DNA from: Anthracocystis setariae
Taxonomy: Eukaryota; Basidiomycota; Ustilaginomycetes; Ustilaginales; Ustilaginaceae
NCBI GenBank assembly: GCA_928724745.1
Contig: CAKMXJ010000010.1
Location: 310,001 to 374,000 of the forward strand
Direction: 5' to 3'
Length of the DNA stretch: 64,000 nt
Below are positions 1-10,496 of the stretch, one piece after another. Positions within the stretch are counted from its first letter, which is position 1; every line of letters starts with the position of its first letter. The notes under the pieces were generated by a model. The model was given only the letters and a program-made list of their open reading frames with translations, made no database searches and was not told where the DNA came from. The position numbers and the translations under genes are program-made.

Positions 1-590
1 GCGACATCATCCCACGCGCCGGCCATGGACAAGTGCGAGAGCTGAGACGAGTGCTTGGAGCATTGTCGCGTGTACGTCGTAGGCATGCGATGGCGTCGTC
101 TGAAGGGCAGGATGATGCGCGTGTGCACATCTTGCGAAGCTACTGGGATTGGCGATCCATCAGCATGGCTGAGAATCCGGACGATGTGATGCTGCACAGG
201 AAGGAGCGGATCGAAGAGCAGCTCTGGGCCTTGCGCCGTGAAGTGGAAAGCGATCTGTACGCGGCTATCAAGGCGAGACTGGACGTGGAGAGTGTACCAG
301 AATCACGCATTCCACCTTCACCTTGGGTAGGACCAGAGCAGCGAGATCAAGCGCCGCTGCATGCTTTGGCGGTGAGAAGACAGGCGTTGAATGCGACAAC
401 GTTGCGGTCCGAGGCAGCCCAGGGAGGACCGCTGATCCCACCAGGACGCTGCATCTGGATCAACGACAAGAAGATCTACCACGTACAGAGTCCCTTGGCT
501 TTCTTCAGCCTGCCGGAGTTACGAGGCGATATGTTTGCAGCTCATTTCCCTGCAGCGTACGAGGAGGCTATCCTCGATCTTCGCACTTGA
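1..590 (+). CDS. class 3 (sn1-diacylglycerol lipase-like) lipase, 3' end only
   Basis: The reading frame is open from the first bases of the window (codons in phase with base 3) to a TGA at 588-590, so this is the C-terminal ~195 residues of a gene that starts outside. It opens with DIIPRAGHGQVRELRRVL, which resembles the G(D)D-x-VPRLS..V..LR segment that follows the catalytic core of class 3 lipases of the diacylglycerol lipase type. The last 50 residues (PPGRCIWI, then FFSLPELRGDMFAAHFPAAYE) match the usual end of that family, where a hydrophobic strand precedes an M..H.P..YE motif. The catalytic GxSxG must lie upstream and cannot be seen. Likely role: hydrolysis of acylglycerols at membranes or lipid droplets. 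The family call is from remembered motifs, not a search. Confidence 0.6.
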   Translation, partial: DIIPRAGHGQVRELRRVLGALSRVRRRHAMASSEGQDDARVHILRSYWDWRSISMAENPDDVMLHRKERIEEQLWALRREVESDLYAAIKARLDVESVPESRIPPSPWVGPEQRDQAPLHALAVRRQALNATTLRSEAAQGGPLIPPGRCIWINDKKIYHVQSPLAFFSLPELRGDMFAAHFPAAYEEAILDLRT

Positions 591-1134
591 AGTCAGTCGT
601 GGACAAAACGAAATTTAAAAGCCATCGTCCTTTTCGACTCACTCAATCAACTTCAACTTTGAACGTTTGAGGGCATAAAGCTGGGTCATTGGCATTCAAA
701 AGTGTTGAGAGATGCCACGATGTCGGTTGCGCGAGGCAGAACGTGGCTGGCTGAGCGTGTGCAAACCAATGAGATAGGTTGTCCTCCGTGGAGAATGATT
801 GGAGACGGAATTACGGATTCGACTTTCGGAGTGTGGGGTAGCTCGCCTTATCTGTGTATCTCCAGCCTTGTTGCTGTCGATTCGCATGTGCTTGTCTACG
901 TTGCAGTGAATGGACAAGTCATGAGGGTGAGAATGGGGGTGATTGTTGCGCAGTTCGAGGTGGGGTCCATGTTCTAGGCGCTTAGCGCGGCAAAATATAC
1001 ATTGCCGGGGGGGGGTTAGGGTTGAAGGTGCACGAGCCAGAATTGCAGCTTCGTGCTTTCCTCATATACCACCGCCCCTCCTTCCCATTCCATCCTCCCG
1101 TTCCACCTACATCCATCTTGAGACGTCTGCAACG
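591..1134. other. intergenic, lipase to GST-like gene
   Basis: Tandem intergenic stretch of 544 bases. It holds a nine-base G run at 1007-1015 and a C/T-rich leader just before the next start codon. Short frames here have no recognisable content. No RNA gene seen. Confidence 0.6.
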
Positions 1135-1917
1135 ATGACGAGGCTTCCCGAGATCGAATTCTACGACATCTCGTGTACCATCACTTCGGAGCCATGGTCG
1201 CCGTACACTGCACGAACGTACCTCGCTCTGCGACTGCTTGGCTTCGCCTACAAGCACAACCATCTCGCCATGTGTCAGATCCACCCTACCCTAACTGCTG
1301 CAGGCGTCACCCCGCAAGGACAACGACACCTTCTCCCCGCTATCACCCTCTCCACTCCCACCCAAGACAAGCAGTGGGTGATTGACAGCGACGCCATCGC
1401 CACCCGCTTGCAAGCGCTCTACCTCGAAAACGGCGGCGACCTGGCCAAATCGCTCTTCCCCAACGCCCTTGCTCAAGACTTGGCCAAGAGAGCCGATGCG
1501 GCGCTGGAAGAGAGCTTGGATACGCAGTCGCGCTGGATCTGTCTCGTCCCACAGGTGTACTACATTCTGGAGGCGGAGTCGAAAGAGTTTTTCCTAAAGA
1601 CTCGTACAGAGGAGTGGGGAAAGAGTCCACTGGAGTTCATCGAGGTTGAAGCAAAGAAAATCGCGCACGAAGATGGCGGCATCGAGCATACGTTCGCAAA
1701 GGCGATGAAACCATACGCGGATCTGTACGAACAACACGCTACCCAAGGGACCTGGCTCGGAGGAGACACACCCATCTACGCTGACCTTATCGTCCTCGCT
1801 GCCCTGCAGTGGTACAAATGCTCCAACGCCACCGCCTTCGCCCAAGGTCTTAAACTCGTCGGTGGTCCTCTTGAAAATGCCTGGACCACCGCCCAGACAC
1901 TGCTGTTTAAACAGTAA
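1135..1917 (+). CDS. glutathione S-transferase-fold protein
   Basis: A 260-residue protein. An in-frame extension upstream is leader, and the ATG at 1135 follows a C/T-rich leader, so it is the chosen start. The N-terminal ~95 residues look like a GST thioredoxin-fold domain: strand IEFYDI, then WSPYTARTYLALRLLGF (residues 21-37) where the active-site helix begins, a likely cis-proline at P68 (LLPAI), and an SDAIATRLQ helix. The rest is all-alpha, ending with TWLGGDTPIYADLIVLAAL, typical of a GST C-terminal domain. No cysteine sits at the helix start, so a Ser/Tyr-type or LigE/beta-etherase-like GST is likelier than a glutaredoxin-type one. Its substrate cannot be inferred. It converges with the next gene with only 26 bases between the stops. 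Confidence 0.65.
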   Translation: MTRLPEIEFYDISCTITSEPWSPYTARTYLALRLLGFAYKHNHLAMCQIHPTLTAAGVTPQGQRHLLPAITLSTPTQDKQWVIDSDAIATRLQALYLENGGDLAKSLFPNALAQDLAKRADAALEESLDTQSRWICLVPQVYYILEAESKEFFLKTRTEEWGKSPLEFIEVEAKKIAHEDGGIEHTFAKAMKPYADLYEQHATQGTWLGGDTPIYADLIVLAALQWYKCSNATAFAQGLKLVGGPLENAWTTAQTLLFKQ

Positions 1918-1943
1918 AGAGAAATGATGAAAGCAAGTGTGTG

Positions 1944-3812
1944 CTAGACAGCGGCTGCGAACCAAAGACTCGAGCTTGTGCCGAGACTTTCCATCCACGC
2001 TCCATTCTTGAACGGTTCTTCAGTTACGCCGATACTCCAGCCCTTGAAGAAGTCTTGTTCGGCGTCGATCAGTGCCTTCGCACGTGGCGACTCGATTCCA
2101 TACCCATTGAGACCCTCTCTCTGCATCGCCTTGTAATCCGGTGGCGGCACTGCATCTGCCTCCCCATCAGCACTGGTATCCCCTCCAAAAGCGAGATTGT
2201 CTTCATCATCCCATTCCCAATCCAATCTATCCCCTTCCTCTACGGGCTGCGAGATCGAACCGACATGGTCTCGGAGATCGATACCCTCATTTCCCGTTCT
2301 CTCGACGACTTGGTGGACGATCAGCGGTGCACCGAACTTCTTAACTTCCTTGGCGTCGAGATCGCTCGGCATGGGCTCGAACTTTCTCGTCCTGTAGTAC
2401 TTGCATCGGTACGCAAACCGTTCGGGTGCCAGGCATTTCACCAAGAACCGAGCCCTCTCTCGTGGGTTCGGGTTACGCGAACTCGGCGTAATCAACCGTC
2501 CCGCCTCGACCCAGATCACCCCTCGGCGTTCCAACCCACGCAACATATCCGCCATCAACCGATCGTCCGCCTCCGACGGGATGAAATAGAACTGATTGAA
2601 CCGATCGTCATCGGTGCCTCGATCGAACTCCGAGATCAGCCGTGCAGACGTGCCCAAATCGGCATCGGAAGCCTTGTTCATCTCGATCGGATAAGGGCCG
2701 CCAGTCTCGAGCAGACGAGGCGGAGGAGCAAGCAGATCGAACGTGACAAACGTCATGGTCGCCTTGACCGACTTCACCGCAGACGAGGCGGCGACAGCAG
2801 CAGAGGCACTTTCGCGTCGATCACTGCTGGCAGATTTCACTGGCTGGATCGAGTTGGTGTCGCTGACGGAGCTTCTTCGTTGGTCTATTGTCGACTTGTC
2901 GCCTTTGGCTTTGGCCTTGAGTTTGGCGAAGAAGCCGGATTTGGATTCCGCCGTGTCGTTGGAGCGATCGTCCGTGTCCACTTCCTTGCTCGAGTAGCGT
3001 AGGATTGCCTCAGCTGGGAAGATGGCCATGCGATTGTAAATGCCCTGACCGGCATAGACCGCCGTCAGCAACCTTTCCACCAGCGGTCGCGATACAATCC
3101 CTGTCATCTCCCTCGCTTGCGCCTGGAATAAACTCACACGACGATACCGACTGACATTACCTGACCTTGCGGTCATTTCGGCTCCATTCCGAGGGTGTGG
3201 ATGCGCCAGGTAAGCAAAGACATTCGCGTGCGGAGACGACGATGGATACGGGTTGAAGCCTGGACTGCCAAGATACGAGAGTGGGATTTGCACACCGAGA
3301 CGCTTCCGAAGCTTAGACATGGATTGCGTCACTTTGTTCTTGGAGCTCGCCGACGGTTGTCCACGACCCTGGGTTGCAGGGCAGCCGACCATGCGAAAGG
3401 GTACCGCGTGCGGAGTGACCAGGTCGTACGAGGCGAACACGGTGCAGTGGAGCAGGAGTGGCGGCAGAGGCGCCCATTGCGCGGGTGGACATGGGATACG
3501 CTTGCGGGATGTTATGAGCGGAAGCTCAAGAGCCGCACGAGTGATACAGTAGCTTGAAGTGGGATCGGTTGCTTCCTTCAACGTCACGCCTCGAGGAGGT
3601 TGTGAAGTGGCTGTGTCAGTACGCTGCGTTGTTCCTCCAGTGTTGTCTGTAGGTGAGGGTAGGGCGGTAGCTGTTGACGACGACCCAGATGAAGCCGAGG
3701 GTTGTGTAGGCGAAGCTGCCGGTACAGTGGACGACAAGGCCCCCGGCACCGAAGGCACAGCTACAGCATCGTAGCTAGGTGGGCTGCCATTGGCTGCGCT
3801 CTTGTCCACCAT
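1944..3812 (-). CDS. proline/serine-rich protein of unknown function with PPxY motifs
   Basis: 622 residues, single exon, starting at the ATG at 3810-3812. I do not recognise the family. Visible features: a Ser/Thr/Pro-rich, probably disordered first 75 residues carrying PPSY (11-14); a folded-looking segment near 90-180; a Lys/Ser-rich linker (SGFFAKLKAKAKGDKS) around residue 280; a segment with FVTFDLLAPPPRLLETGG near 360; a charged C-terminal part with YRCKYYRTRKFEP and the acidic stretch DRLDWEWDDEDN; and a second PPPDY near the end. PPxY motifs are ligands for WW domains such as those of Rsp5/Nedd4 ubiquitin ligases, so an adaptor or regulated substrate is one possibility (inference only). 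No signal peptide or membrane segment is evident. Confidence 0.75.
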   Translation of the reverse strand: MVDKSAANGSPPSYDAVAVPSVPGALSSTVPAASPTQPSASSGSSSTATALPSPTDNTGGTTQRTDTATSQPPRGVTLKEATDPTSSYCITRAALELPLITSRKRIPCPPAQWAPLPPLLLHCTVFASYDLVTPHAVPFRMVGCPATQGRGQPSASSKNKVTQSMSKLRKRLGVQIPLSYLGSPGFNPYPSSSPHANVFAYLAHPHPRNGAEMTARSGNVSRYRRVSLFQAQAREMTGIVSRPLVERLLTAVYAGQGIYNRMAIFPAEAILRYSSKEVDTDDRSNDTAESKSGFFAKLKAKAKGDKSTIDQRRSSVSDTNSIQPVKSASSDRRESASAAVAASSAVKSVKATMTFVTFDLLAPPPRLLETGGPYPIEMNKASDADLGTSARLISEFDRGTDDDRFNQFYFIPSEADDRLMADMLRGLERRGVIWVEAGRLITPSSRNPNPRERARFLVKCLAPERFAYRCKYYRTRKFEPMPSDLDAKEVKKFGAPLIVHQVVERTGNEGIDLRDHVGSISQPVEEGDRLDWEWDDEDNLAFGGDTSADGEADAVPPPDYKAMQREGLNGYGIESPRAKALIDAEQDFFKGWSIGVTEEPFKNGAWMESLGTSSSLWFAAAV

Positions 3813-4580
3813 CGCAAACTTTGACCGCTTTCGAATGCTCTGCGGCTGTGATTGTCTTGACCCGGGGAATACGTCGGCCGATGTTCGGCGCTGGACGTTG
3901 CGGTTTCAGCGACTAGTGGGTTGAAAGCAGCGATACGTTCCTGGTAGCTGGAAGGAATGACCCGCTTGCCGACAACGCAAATGTGATCCTATGTTTTTGA
4001 GCCGAGAACAAAGGTGGCGTCAATGTTGGTGTTTCCCAGTCAACGAATCATGAAATGACAACCAATTGTGCGGGTCAGGTGTGGGATGGTTTGGTGTGAA
4101 GCTAAGGAGCGTTGCTAGCTTTTATCCGTGAAGAAGGTCAATGATGCGCACGGTTCATGAGAAACCCCCACAATGGTGAAATTGCCGACGGTTTGTCGGA
4201 TGTTCGGGGCGCATCTGTGGCAACGCGCGGTCACCATCATCACCACCCAAGGTAACGAAGGAGGTGGGCGTCGTGGTGAAATCTGATGCTTCTCTGTCTC
4301 TTATTGCATCCATTGTATCCGCTGTCTCCAACACGTTAACTGGAAAGCAACTGCGCCCACCTAATGTTTCACAGATCTGTGTTGCCGACGGCAGCAAAGA
4401 GCTTGTCAACCATGCACCTTTCTGTGCTCGACCAGCTTGACGTGTCATGTGACGGTCAGAATAGGGCCCGTTCAGTACTGTTCTTATTGTAGCTGCATCG
4501 TTTATAAGGTGGTGAGATGGAAGCAGCTCCGATTCACCTGGGCACGATTCCGCCACCGTCATCGCTTGTCCCTGTTCACC
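3813..4580. other. divergent intergenic region
   Basis: 768 bases between two divergently transcribed genes; it must carry both promoters. A long antisense frame (4155-4949) runs across it into the next gene but shows low-quality composition and no family resemblance, so it is treated as a shadow. Confidence 0.5.
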
Positions 4581-5102
4581 ATGCTGCCGCTGACCCCTAG
4601 GCCCATCCTGGCGTGCCTTATTTGGCTCTTTGTTGTCGTTCTCGCCATTCCGGAGCCGCCGATGGTTAGGAAAGCTGTCAACATAGCAAACGAAGCACAT
4701 GGGATCTTCTACACCTCTTATCATCCTCCCCTTCTTGGCGCCCAGTATACCAAGTACTACAGCCATCTGATGCCGGCTCATCCCAACCTGGAACGCGATG
4801 CGATTGCATTCGCCCACACGCAGGGCCACGGTCCTTTCCATGCTGCAAGGCACGGTAATACGCTCTACGCTTCTACGCACGTTCCTGGAAATCAAGGACC
4901 AGGGCTCAGATGGCACTTGTTTCAGGGAAATAGTCGCTACGATGCCCACTTGTTCTGGCGCATCGACGACCGGCGCCCCAAGTTGCTGAGGCTCGATCTA
5001 TGGCCAGCAGGCGCGACTCCTCAGCAAGTCATGTCTATGCAGCAAGCTATCGATCAGACTGCTGTTTCTCGATTCTCTCTCGCTAGACTCCGCGGCCATT
5101 GA
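4581..5102 (+). CDS. small secreted protein, candidate effector
   Basis: 173 residues from the ATG at 4581, which follows TTCACC; the in-frame upstream extension gives no better start. The first ~24 residues form a signal peptide: a short polar start (MLPLTPRP), a hydrophobic core (ILACLIWLFVVVLAI), then PEPP. The mature part is basic and rich in His, Tyr and Trp (for example RWHLFQGNSRYDAHLFW), and the only cysteine lies inside the signal peptide, so it cannot be a disulfide-stabilised effector. No catalytic motif, membrane anchor or GPI signal is visible. Size and secretion signal fit fungal effector candidates, but no family was recognised. The region 120-155 looks folded (alternating hydrophobics, LLRLDLW). 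It stands alone with no paralogue in the window. Confidence 0.6.
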   Translation: MLPLTPRPILACLIWLFVVVLAIPEPPMVRKAVNIANEAHGIFYTSYHPPLLGAQYTKYYSHLMPAHPNLERDAIAFAHTQGHGPFHAARHGNTLYASTHVPGNQGPGLRWHLFQGNSRYDAHLFWRIDDRRPKLLRLDLWPAGATPQQVMSMQQAIDQTAVSRFSLARLRGH

Positions 5103-5642
5103 GTAGGTCATGGTCCTGGCAATCGGCCTTTCGACTGGTCCATGCCGTTGATAGGATCGACAAACCGTCTGATGCTGACGGTCCACGATGCTGGGGAGCT
5201 TTCCAGCCGAGGTGCCTGCATACTAGAGGTGTGAAAGTGTCTGAAACTAGAACACTGTTCGTATGATGTCCACATTCAAGATGGTATGCCAAGATGTTGA
5301 TGGTGGTCAGAAGTGAAGCTGCTATGCGTGTGCCCAAAATGGTTAAAGGGGAATTGGTGAAAGTCTAACATTGACCAAAGTGAGCTCCAACTCGACCGCC
5401 CGGGACTCGGAACTGGATGACGACGCCTTGATCCTTCCTGGACCCTGGATTGTTTTTTTACTCAAAGCTCATGCATTGCGCGTCTCCTCGTCACCTATCG
5501 CGCAGCCAGCCAAATCACTTACAGGGACACACACACGCGCACGCAGGCTTCATCTGCTTTCCCACCGCTGACACTGATAGTTGCCACATCATCTCGTCGA
5601 TCTCTCTACACTGACTCTAATTAGCTATCAGCATACGAAAAG
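5103..5642. other. intergenic, secreted protein to PAC1-like gene
   Basis: 540 bases, same-strand spacing. Includes a short (AC)n-like run around 5526-5540 and the leader of the next gene. No coding or RNA feature seen. Confidence 0.5.
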
Positions 5643-6623
5643 ATGGAGTTTGATCCCGTCAACCGCGACGTACCAGCGCCGAGGCACGAATTGGAATCTG
5701 GCTCCGAGGACGAATTGGAACATGGAGCTTTCCGGCGGGACACAGACGTGCCAGAGCCCTTCCAAATCGTGGCAGCCGACGGTAGCAACGCATCTCTGGA
5801 ACATGGTTCTGAACTGGTGATCCTGATTGGCAACGCTGGCGCGGCGCTGCTCTCGTCGCTTGGAAGTGCGCCAGCCCAAAGCTTCGTGTTGCGCACCGAA
5901 TCGGACGAGTTTGCTTGCATAGCTGTAAGCAACACAGCGTCAGGATCCAAGCTCACGGTTGCGATGGTCTCACTCCCGCCACACGTGCGCGTTTCGCGCT
6001 TGCACGCAGTCGCCCACACGCTGCTCGAGGCAACGCAGCCGTCGAGCCTAGTGGTGGTAGACTCGTACAGTGCACAAGAGCAGCTGTACTTCGATTCGTC
6101 CTTGGATGATGCAGAGGAGCAAGATGGTTCTGACACTCGTATTCGATATCTGGCGTCGCCCGGATTCCTGGGCCGACGCAAAGTGGACCCAAAGCGAATG
6201 ACGGCGCTCAAGTCGCCAGAAGCGGTCAGTGGCCTTGGCGCTGCTCTACTCTCTCAAGTAAGTGTTGAAGCGGTGATTTGCGGTGCTCATAAGAGACAAG
6301 GAATTTTGCCTGAAACTGACATTCATTCTGATTGTGGCGCTTGTGGATGAACGTGTCGACAGGCTGTTGTGCGCAATATCGCAGCTGTACTAGCGCTGCT
6401 TGAGGATGTGAGCTTCCAATCTCACGTCCAGCTGTATGGATCCATGGGGGTATCTCGTCTGTCGCCCGATGCGACTGAGACACTGACAAGCTTGACAGGT
6501 CTCAGGGTTGAAGCTGCTTCTCCAAAGATGAAACAACCTTCGCTTTTGGACTTTGCCGCATCGAGACGCATCAAGCCAGCTTCCAATCTGGCAGTGCTAG
6601 GCGATGGTAACATGTACATCTAG
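5643..6623 (+). CDS. proteasome assembly chaperone 1-like protein (two exons)
   Basis: Exons 5643-6257 and 6363-6623 give 291 residues. The intron is 105 nt, with donor GTAAGT at 6258 and acceptor AG at 6361-6362, both in phase 0, joining LGAALLSQ to AVVRNIAAVL. The N-terminus is acidic. The middle has strand-rich segments (LVILIGNAGAALLSSL; KLTVAMVSLPPHVRVSRLHAV; SLVVVDSYS), then a loop with YLASPGF, a segment LKSPEAVSGLGAALLSQ and a last helix. This order resembles PAC1/PSMG1 (yeast Pba1), which pairs with PAC2 to guide assembly of the 20S proteasome alpha ring, including the stretch just before its last helices (pro-rich loop, 'GlpAALLS', then hydrophobic helix). The call rests on that pattern and is moderate. 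No targeting signal is seen, as expected for a cytosolic or nuclear chaperone. Confidence 0.55.
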
Positions 6624-8020
6624 ATCTAGATTGGAACCAAGCTTTGTTTTGATCGGTTGGTACAAATGGGCCCGATCCACTAGAGTGCTAGTGAGCAGCT
6701 GCAGTAAGTGGATTCTGTCTGCTTACGCGGTGTTGTCAGGAACGAGGATGGAGGAAGTTACGGTGGAAGTGGAAGGATATAATATGACGATCTTGAGGCA
6801 GCCACGTGGTCGCTACCCCGGCGTGGGTTCAGGGCATTTTGAGCTGGCACACAGGAAGACGACGTATGTTTACATGGAGAGCAGCGTCATGAGCATGTAG
6901 GGTGAGATGTGGACATTGCAGCACGGAGCGTTGGATGAACTGATGCGAGGCGACGAGGTGTAAGCCGGTAAGCAGTGGTAACTGTGCTGTTCATGGCTGC
7001 CCAAGGCGGGTCAGGTTGCAACTCCGCCATTTGGGTTTTCTCCTGTGTGTGAGATTGTTCGAAATTCTGCATTGGGTGCTATTCACTTTGTACTGTACGA
7101 GCTCGAGTGTAGACAGAGTGACAGTATAGTATTTGAATGCGAGCTTGATCCACTACCACTCATGCCGACAGGTTGCGAGCACTCTACAATGTGAGTCGTC
7201 CTGCTGCTACTGGTAGTATGTCGAGGATGACGGTTGTTGAATAGGATGGCGCTAAGTCGCTCGAGTCTACAGTAGAGTAGATGGCGTCCTATGACGAAAA
7301 GGCAGGAGTTGCTGCTCAATTACATCACGCAACGTTAGCAACTTTAGAATGCGAAATGCGCAACGATTCCAGTTGAAACCTGCGAATAATGAACAATAAT
7401 ACTGTACTCTCTGGACGCCACACCTACAGCCACACTTGACCTCGTCAAACCAATCCGCCGTGCGTGGTGCAGCTCGCAAAGACTAAGCCCACCGAATCGT
7501 ATTCATGACAAAAGGGTCTGCGATATTAGTGTTGGCGTTTGGTTCCTGCTGTGTTGTACCAATTCAGTGGAGCACGCACAGTCTGGCTTTGTCCGCATCT
7601 TGGGCTCGGTGGTCTAGTGGAAATGCACAAGTGAGCAGTGGTGCAACAGCGATACGCCCGACACTTGACTATCGCATTTGACGACCGTTCCTTTTCAATG
7701 CACTCCAGAGCTCCATTGAGTTGTCACAAAGCTGGCCACGCGGGCAGACCGACGATCTTTACTCACTTTTGACCAAGGGACAGATACAGTACAGTACAGG
7801 AAGGCAGGGTTTGATGAAGGCAATCGTGTTCTGTACAGTAGTGTAGGAAAAATGAAATTGACGGACGCGGCCAAGCCGAACTTTGAAATGGGGAATTCTT
7901 TTTCTCATTCGTTTTCTTTTATACTGTTTTATGTATGGGTGCACTGTAGTGGAGCCTTATCGAGTCAAATGAATTTAGATAGCCAAATTTCCGTAAGCGT
8001 CCGCCGACGAGACTGCGGGG
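6624..8020. other. long intergenic stretch without a supportable gene
   Basis: About 1.4 kb with only short, low-quality frames. It is dotted with TACTGTA/TACAGTA-type words (7090-7098, 7268-7274, 7400-7407, 7785-7799, around 7833-7840). A tRNA-like fragment lies at 7602-7620. No complete RNA gene could be folded by eye. Confidence 0.5.
7602..7620 (+). other. tRNA-like 5' fragment (A-box), incomplete
   Basis: GGGCTCGGTGGTCTAGTGG looks like the acceptor 5' strand plus D-arm of a eukaryotic tRNA (tRNA-Pro-like), including a good RNA polymerase III A-box (TGGTCTAGTGG). In the following ~150 bases I see no B-box (GGTTCGANTCC) and no complementary CGAGCCC 3' strand. It is therefore either the relic of a tRNA or chance. 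Confidence 0.3.
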
Positions 8021-8046
8021 TTTTTTTTTTTTTTTTTTTTTTTTTT
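8021..8046 (+). repeat. poly-T tract (26 T)
   Basis: An uninterrupted run of 26 T directly after GCGGGG. A second T-rich tract (13 T, C, 15 T) lies at 8923-8951. Both lie upstream of the kinase gene on its coding strand; such tracts are common in fungal promoters and slip easily in sequencing. Confidence 0.9.
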
Positions 8047-9840
8047 AATCTGCCGTCATTTTTGAGTTGGGTTGCTGCACCTCGACGCGCGCAACGGCAT
8101 CATCGTCGTCATCAGCAGCATCATGGTACCACCACACTCGGCAGCCGGCAGCATCCAACCAGCAGCCTGGAACCCTCTGCCCTTCGCTTAACTTGGCTTT
8201 GCCTCGCCCGTCCGCTTTCAACCAACTGTGTATGTTATGTATGGTGTCTATCAAGCTTGTCTGGGATGATGATGAGCTAGTGAGTCTAAGCTTTGCTACC
8301 GTCTACGTCTACAGACTGTGCAGTAGAGAGTGCTGTACGATGCCGTAATTGCGCTTGATTCGAGCCAAGCCTCCTCCTGGCTACAGCTCTACTACTACTG
8401 TACTATTTTGGGTGCTGTACATAGACACCTCATCTTGTCCTTGACATTGCACCAACTTGCTGAATCTCCGCTGCTAGCTAGGCCCAACAACCGCTAAAGG
8501 CTGTTATAATACCAGACTTGACTATACTGTGCTGTAAAGCATTAAATTGGGCAAAGCTGTAATACGGTGTATACTGTAGTGTCACTTTGCGTGTTGGCTC
8601 TGCCCAGTCTGCATCTGCATCTGCTAATTACGTCGAGATCCTGTCCAGGCAAATCTGCTGCTGCCCCATCATCCAACGACTGTCTCATTCGCTAATTGCA
8701 ATTGGTTCGACTGCAAGTTGTGCCCTTGGCTCTCTGCTTCGCCTACTGTATCTCGTCCAGGGTTTCGTCACTCCATCCTCACGTCGATCTTTCTATCATC
8801 AACAATTACTCTCACTCTGCCCGCTGCAATAGGCGTTTCGCGCGCACTTGGATTTCCCGCTTCCTCCAAAGCCGTATTATTATTATTATTTTGCTCTTGC
8901 AGCTCCACGACGGTGGATAACATTTTTTTTTTTTTCTTTTTTTTTTTTTTTCTCTATCTCTTGGCTTGACTTGCCTGACCTGTCCTGTCTTTCAATCATT
9001 ACTTTCCTGCCTCGTTGCCTCCCGAATGCGAGTTTGCAGCTCACGCCGCATCCCTCCTGACCTCATCGCTCTCCTGCGCCCCACCCTATCTGATTTGCAC
9101 TTGTCACTCCGCCCCGCCGTGGCCGCTGGATCCAGCTCTGGGTTTGCTGACTGGCATCTACTCCATTGTGCCGCCAAGCTTGCCGTCATCCTGCACATCC
9201 CGCTTTCGCACTTCCAACCCAATCACCACCAACAAAGCTGACAGGCCTAACGCAACTTTGTCGACGTCAATCCTCGCCAGTCCCATTTGCATCTCGAGCT
9301 CTCTGGTTGTACAAAAGTCCCTCGTGCCCACCACAACGTTTCCCATTTCTTCCGCACTGTCTCCCAACCGCCTACCACCATCGGTGTGACTCGCACCTTC
9401 TCATCCTCACCTTGCTTCCACCACCATCTTCAACACAATCATCGCATCTTGTACCCTGCCAGCATCTCGCATCGTTCCCGCTTGCAGCTGTGGCAGACCA
9501 CATCAACATCCACAGTCAAACATCACCGACATTTTCCCCATCTCTCCATCTCTTTCTCACCCATTCACAGTCTGCCTCGGCCCTCAACACATAAACCGTT
9601 TTGATTTGTGCATTGCGTGCATTGCATATCGGACGGAGCCAACATCGCAGCCTATTCAACATCGTTCGTCAACTTGTTGAGCGACTCAATCATCACCAAC
9701 ATCAGTTCCGTACAGAACACCGCTGCGATCACTACTTTTGCGCGACCAGATTCCCGGTTTAAAGCTACTCGAGCTGCAAACCGGCTCCTCATCTCTCGAC
9801 CTATCATCTTATCACCTCTGTCGTTTATCTCTACACCAGA
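8047..9840 (+). promoter_or_regulatory. promoter and long C/T-rich leader of the kinase gene
   Basis: From about 8580 to 9840 the + strand is strongly enriched in C and T and contains many short upstream frames, the usual look of a long fungal 5' untranslated region. The short ORFs here have no conserved content. The extent of the leader is inferred from composition only; the transcription start is not visible. Confidence 0.4.
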
Positions 9841-10460
9841 ATGCCTGTTTTGGAGCAATTCAAGAACTTCATCAGGCACGGAAAGGCTGCTCGGGAAGCA
9901 CCCCAAGGTTCAATGGTAAGTTTTATTTTCCCCTTTACATGCGCAGCTGCATTCGGCTTCATCAACCACCTTTGATCCCACCCACTTGACCCAAGAAATC
10001 CGCGCCTTTTCGACCCAAGCGCTCCGCTCCGCTCCCTTTCTTTCATCTACTACCATCATCTTGGGCTGTATACGCATTCACGCTGCGATGGCACCTCTGC
10101 AGCCCGTTCGATCGCATCTCGACACACGCCATCGCATCATCACTGCGATACGGCGCATCAACCCAAATCGGCCTCTGCCTTACTCGCTTCATCTACAACT
10201 ATGCTCGGCAGCCTACTGACACATTCGTCTCGTCAACCTTCACTTGAACCCAAACAGAACGACCTTTCAGCAGGTCCATCCATTCAAGTTCATACAGCCG
10301 AAAGCTCTTCTTCCTCATCTAGAAACGGTACCTCTCACGCTGCTGCCAACCAGACCGGGTTTGCTCCACAGGACAAAGCCTTGCCAGTACCAGCAGCTAC
10401 ATCGACAATTGCCTCCCACACACAGCAAGCCGCTGCGCAATCTCGCGACATGAAGCAAGC

Positions 10461-10496
<36 letters not shown>

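Noticed and set aside
4155..4949. 264-codon minus-strand frame over the small secreted gene and its promoter
   Set aside because: No motif, atypical composition, and it conflicts with a plus-strand frame that has a clean signal peptide.
8690..8720. GGTTCGACTGC near 8703 as a tRNA B-box
   Set aside because: No A-box at suitable distance and no stem complementarity around it.
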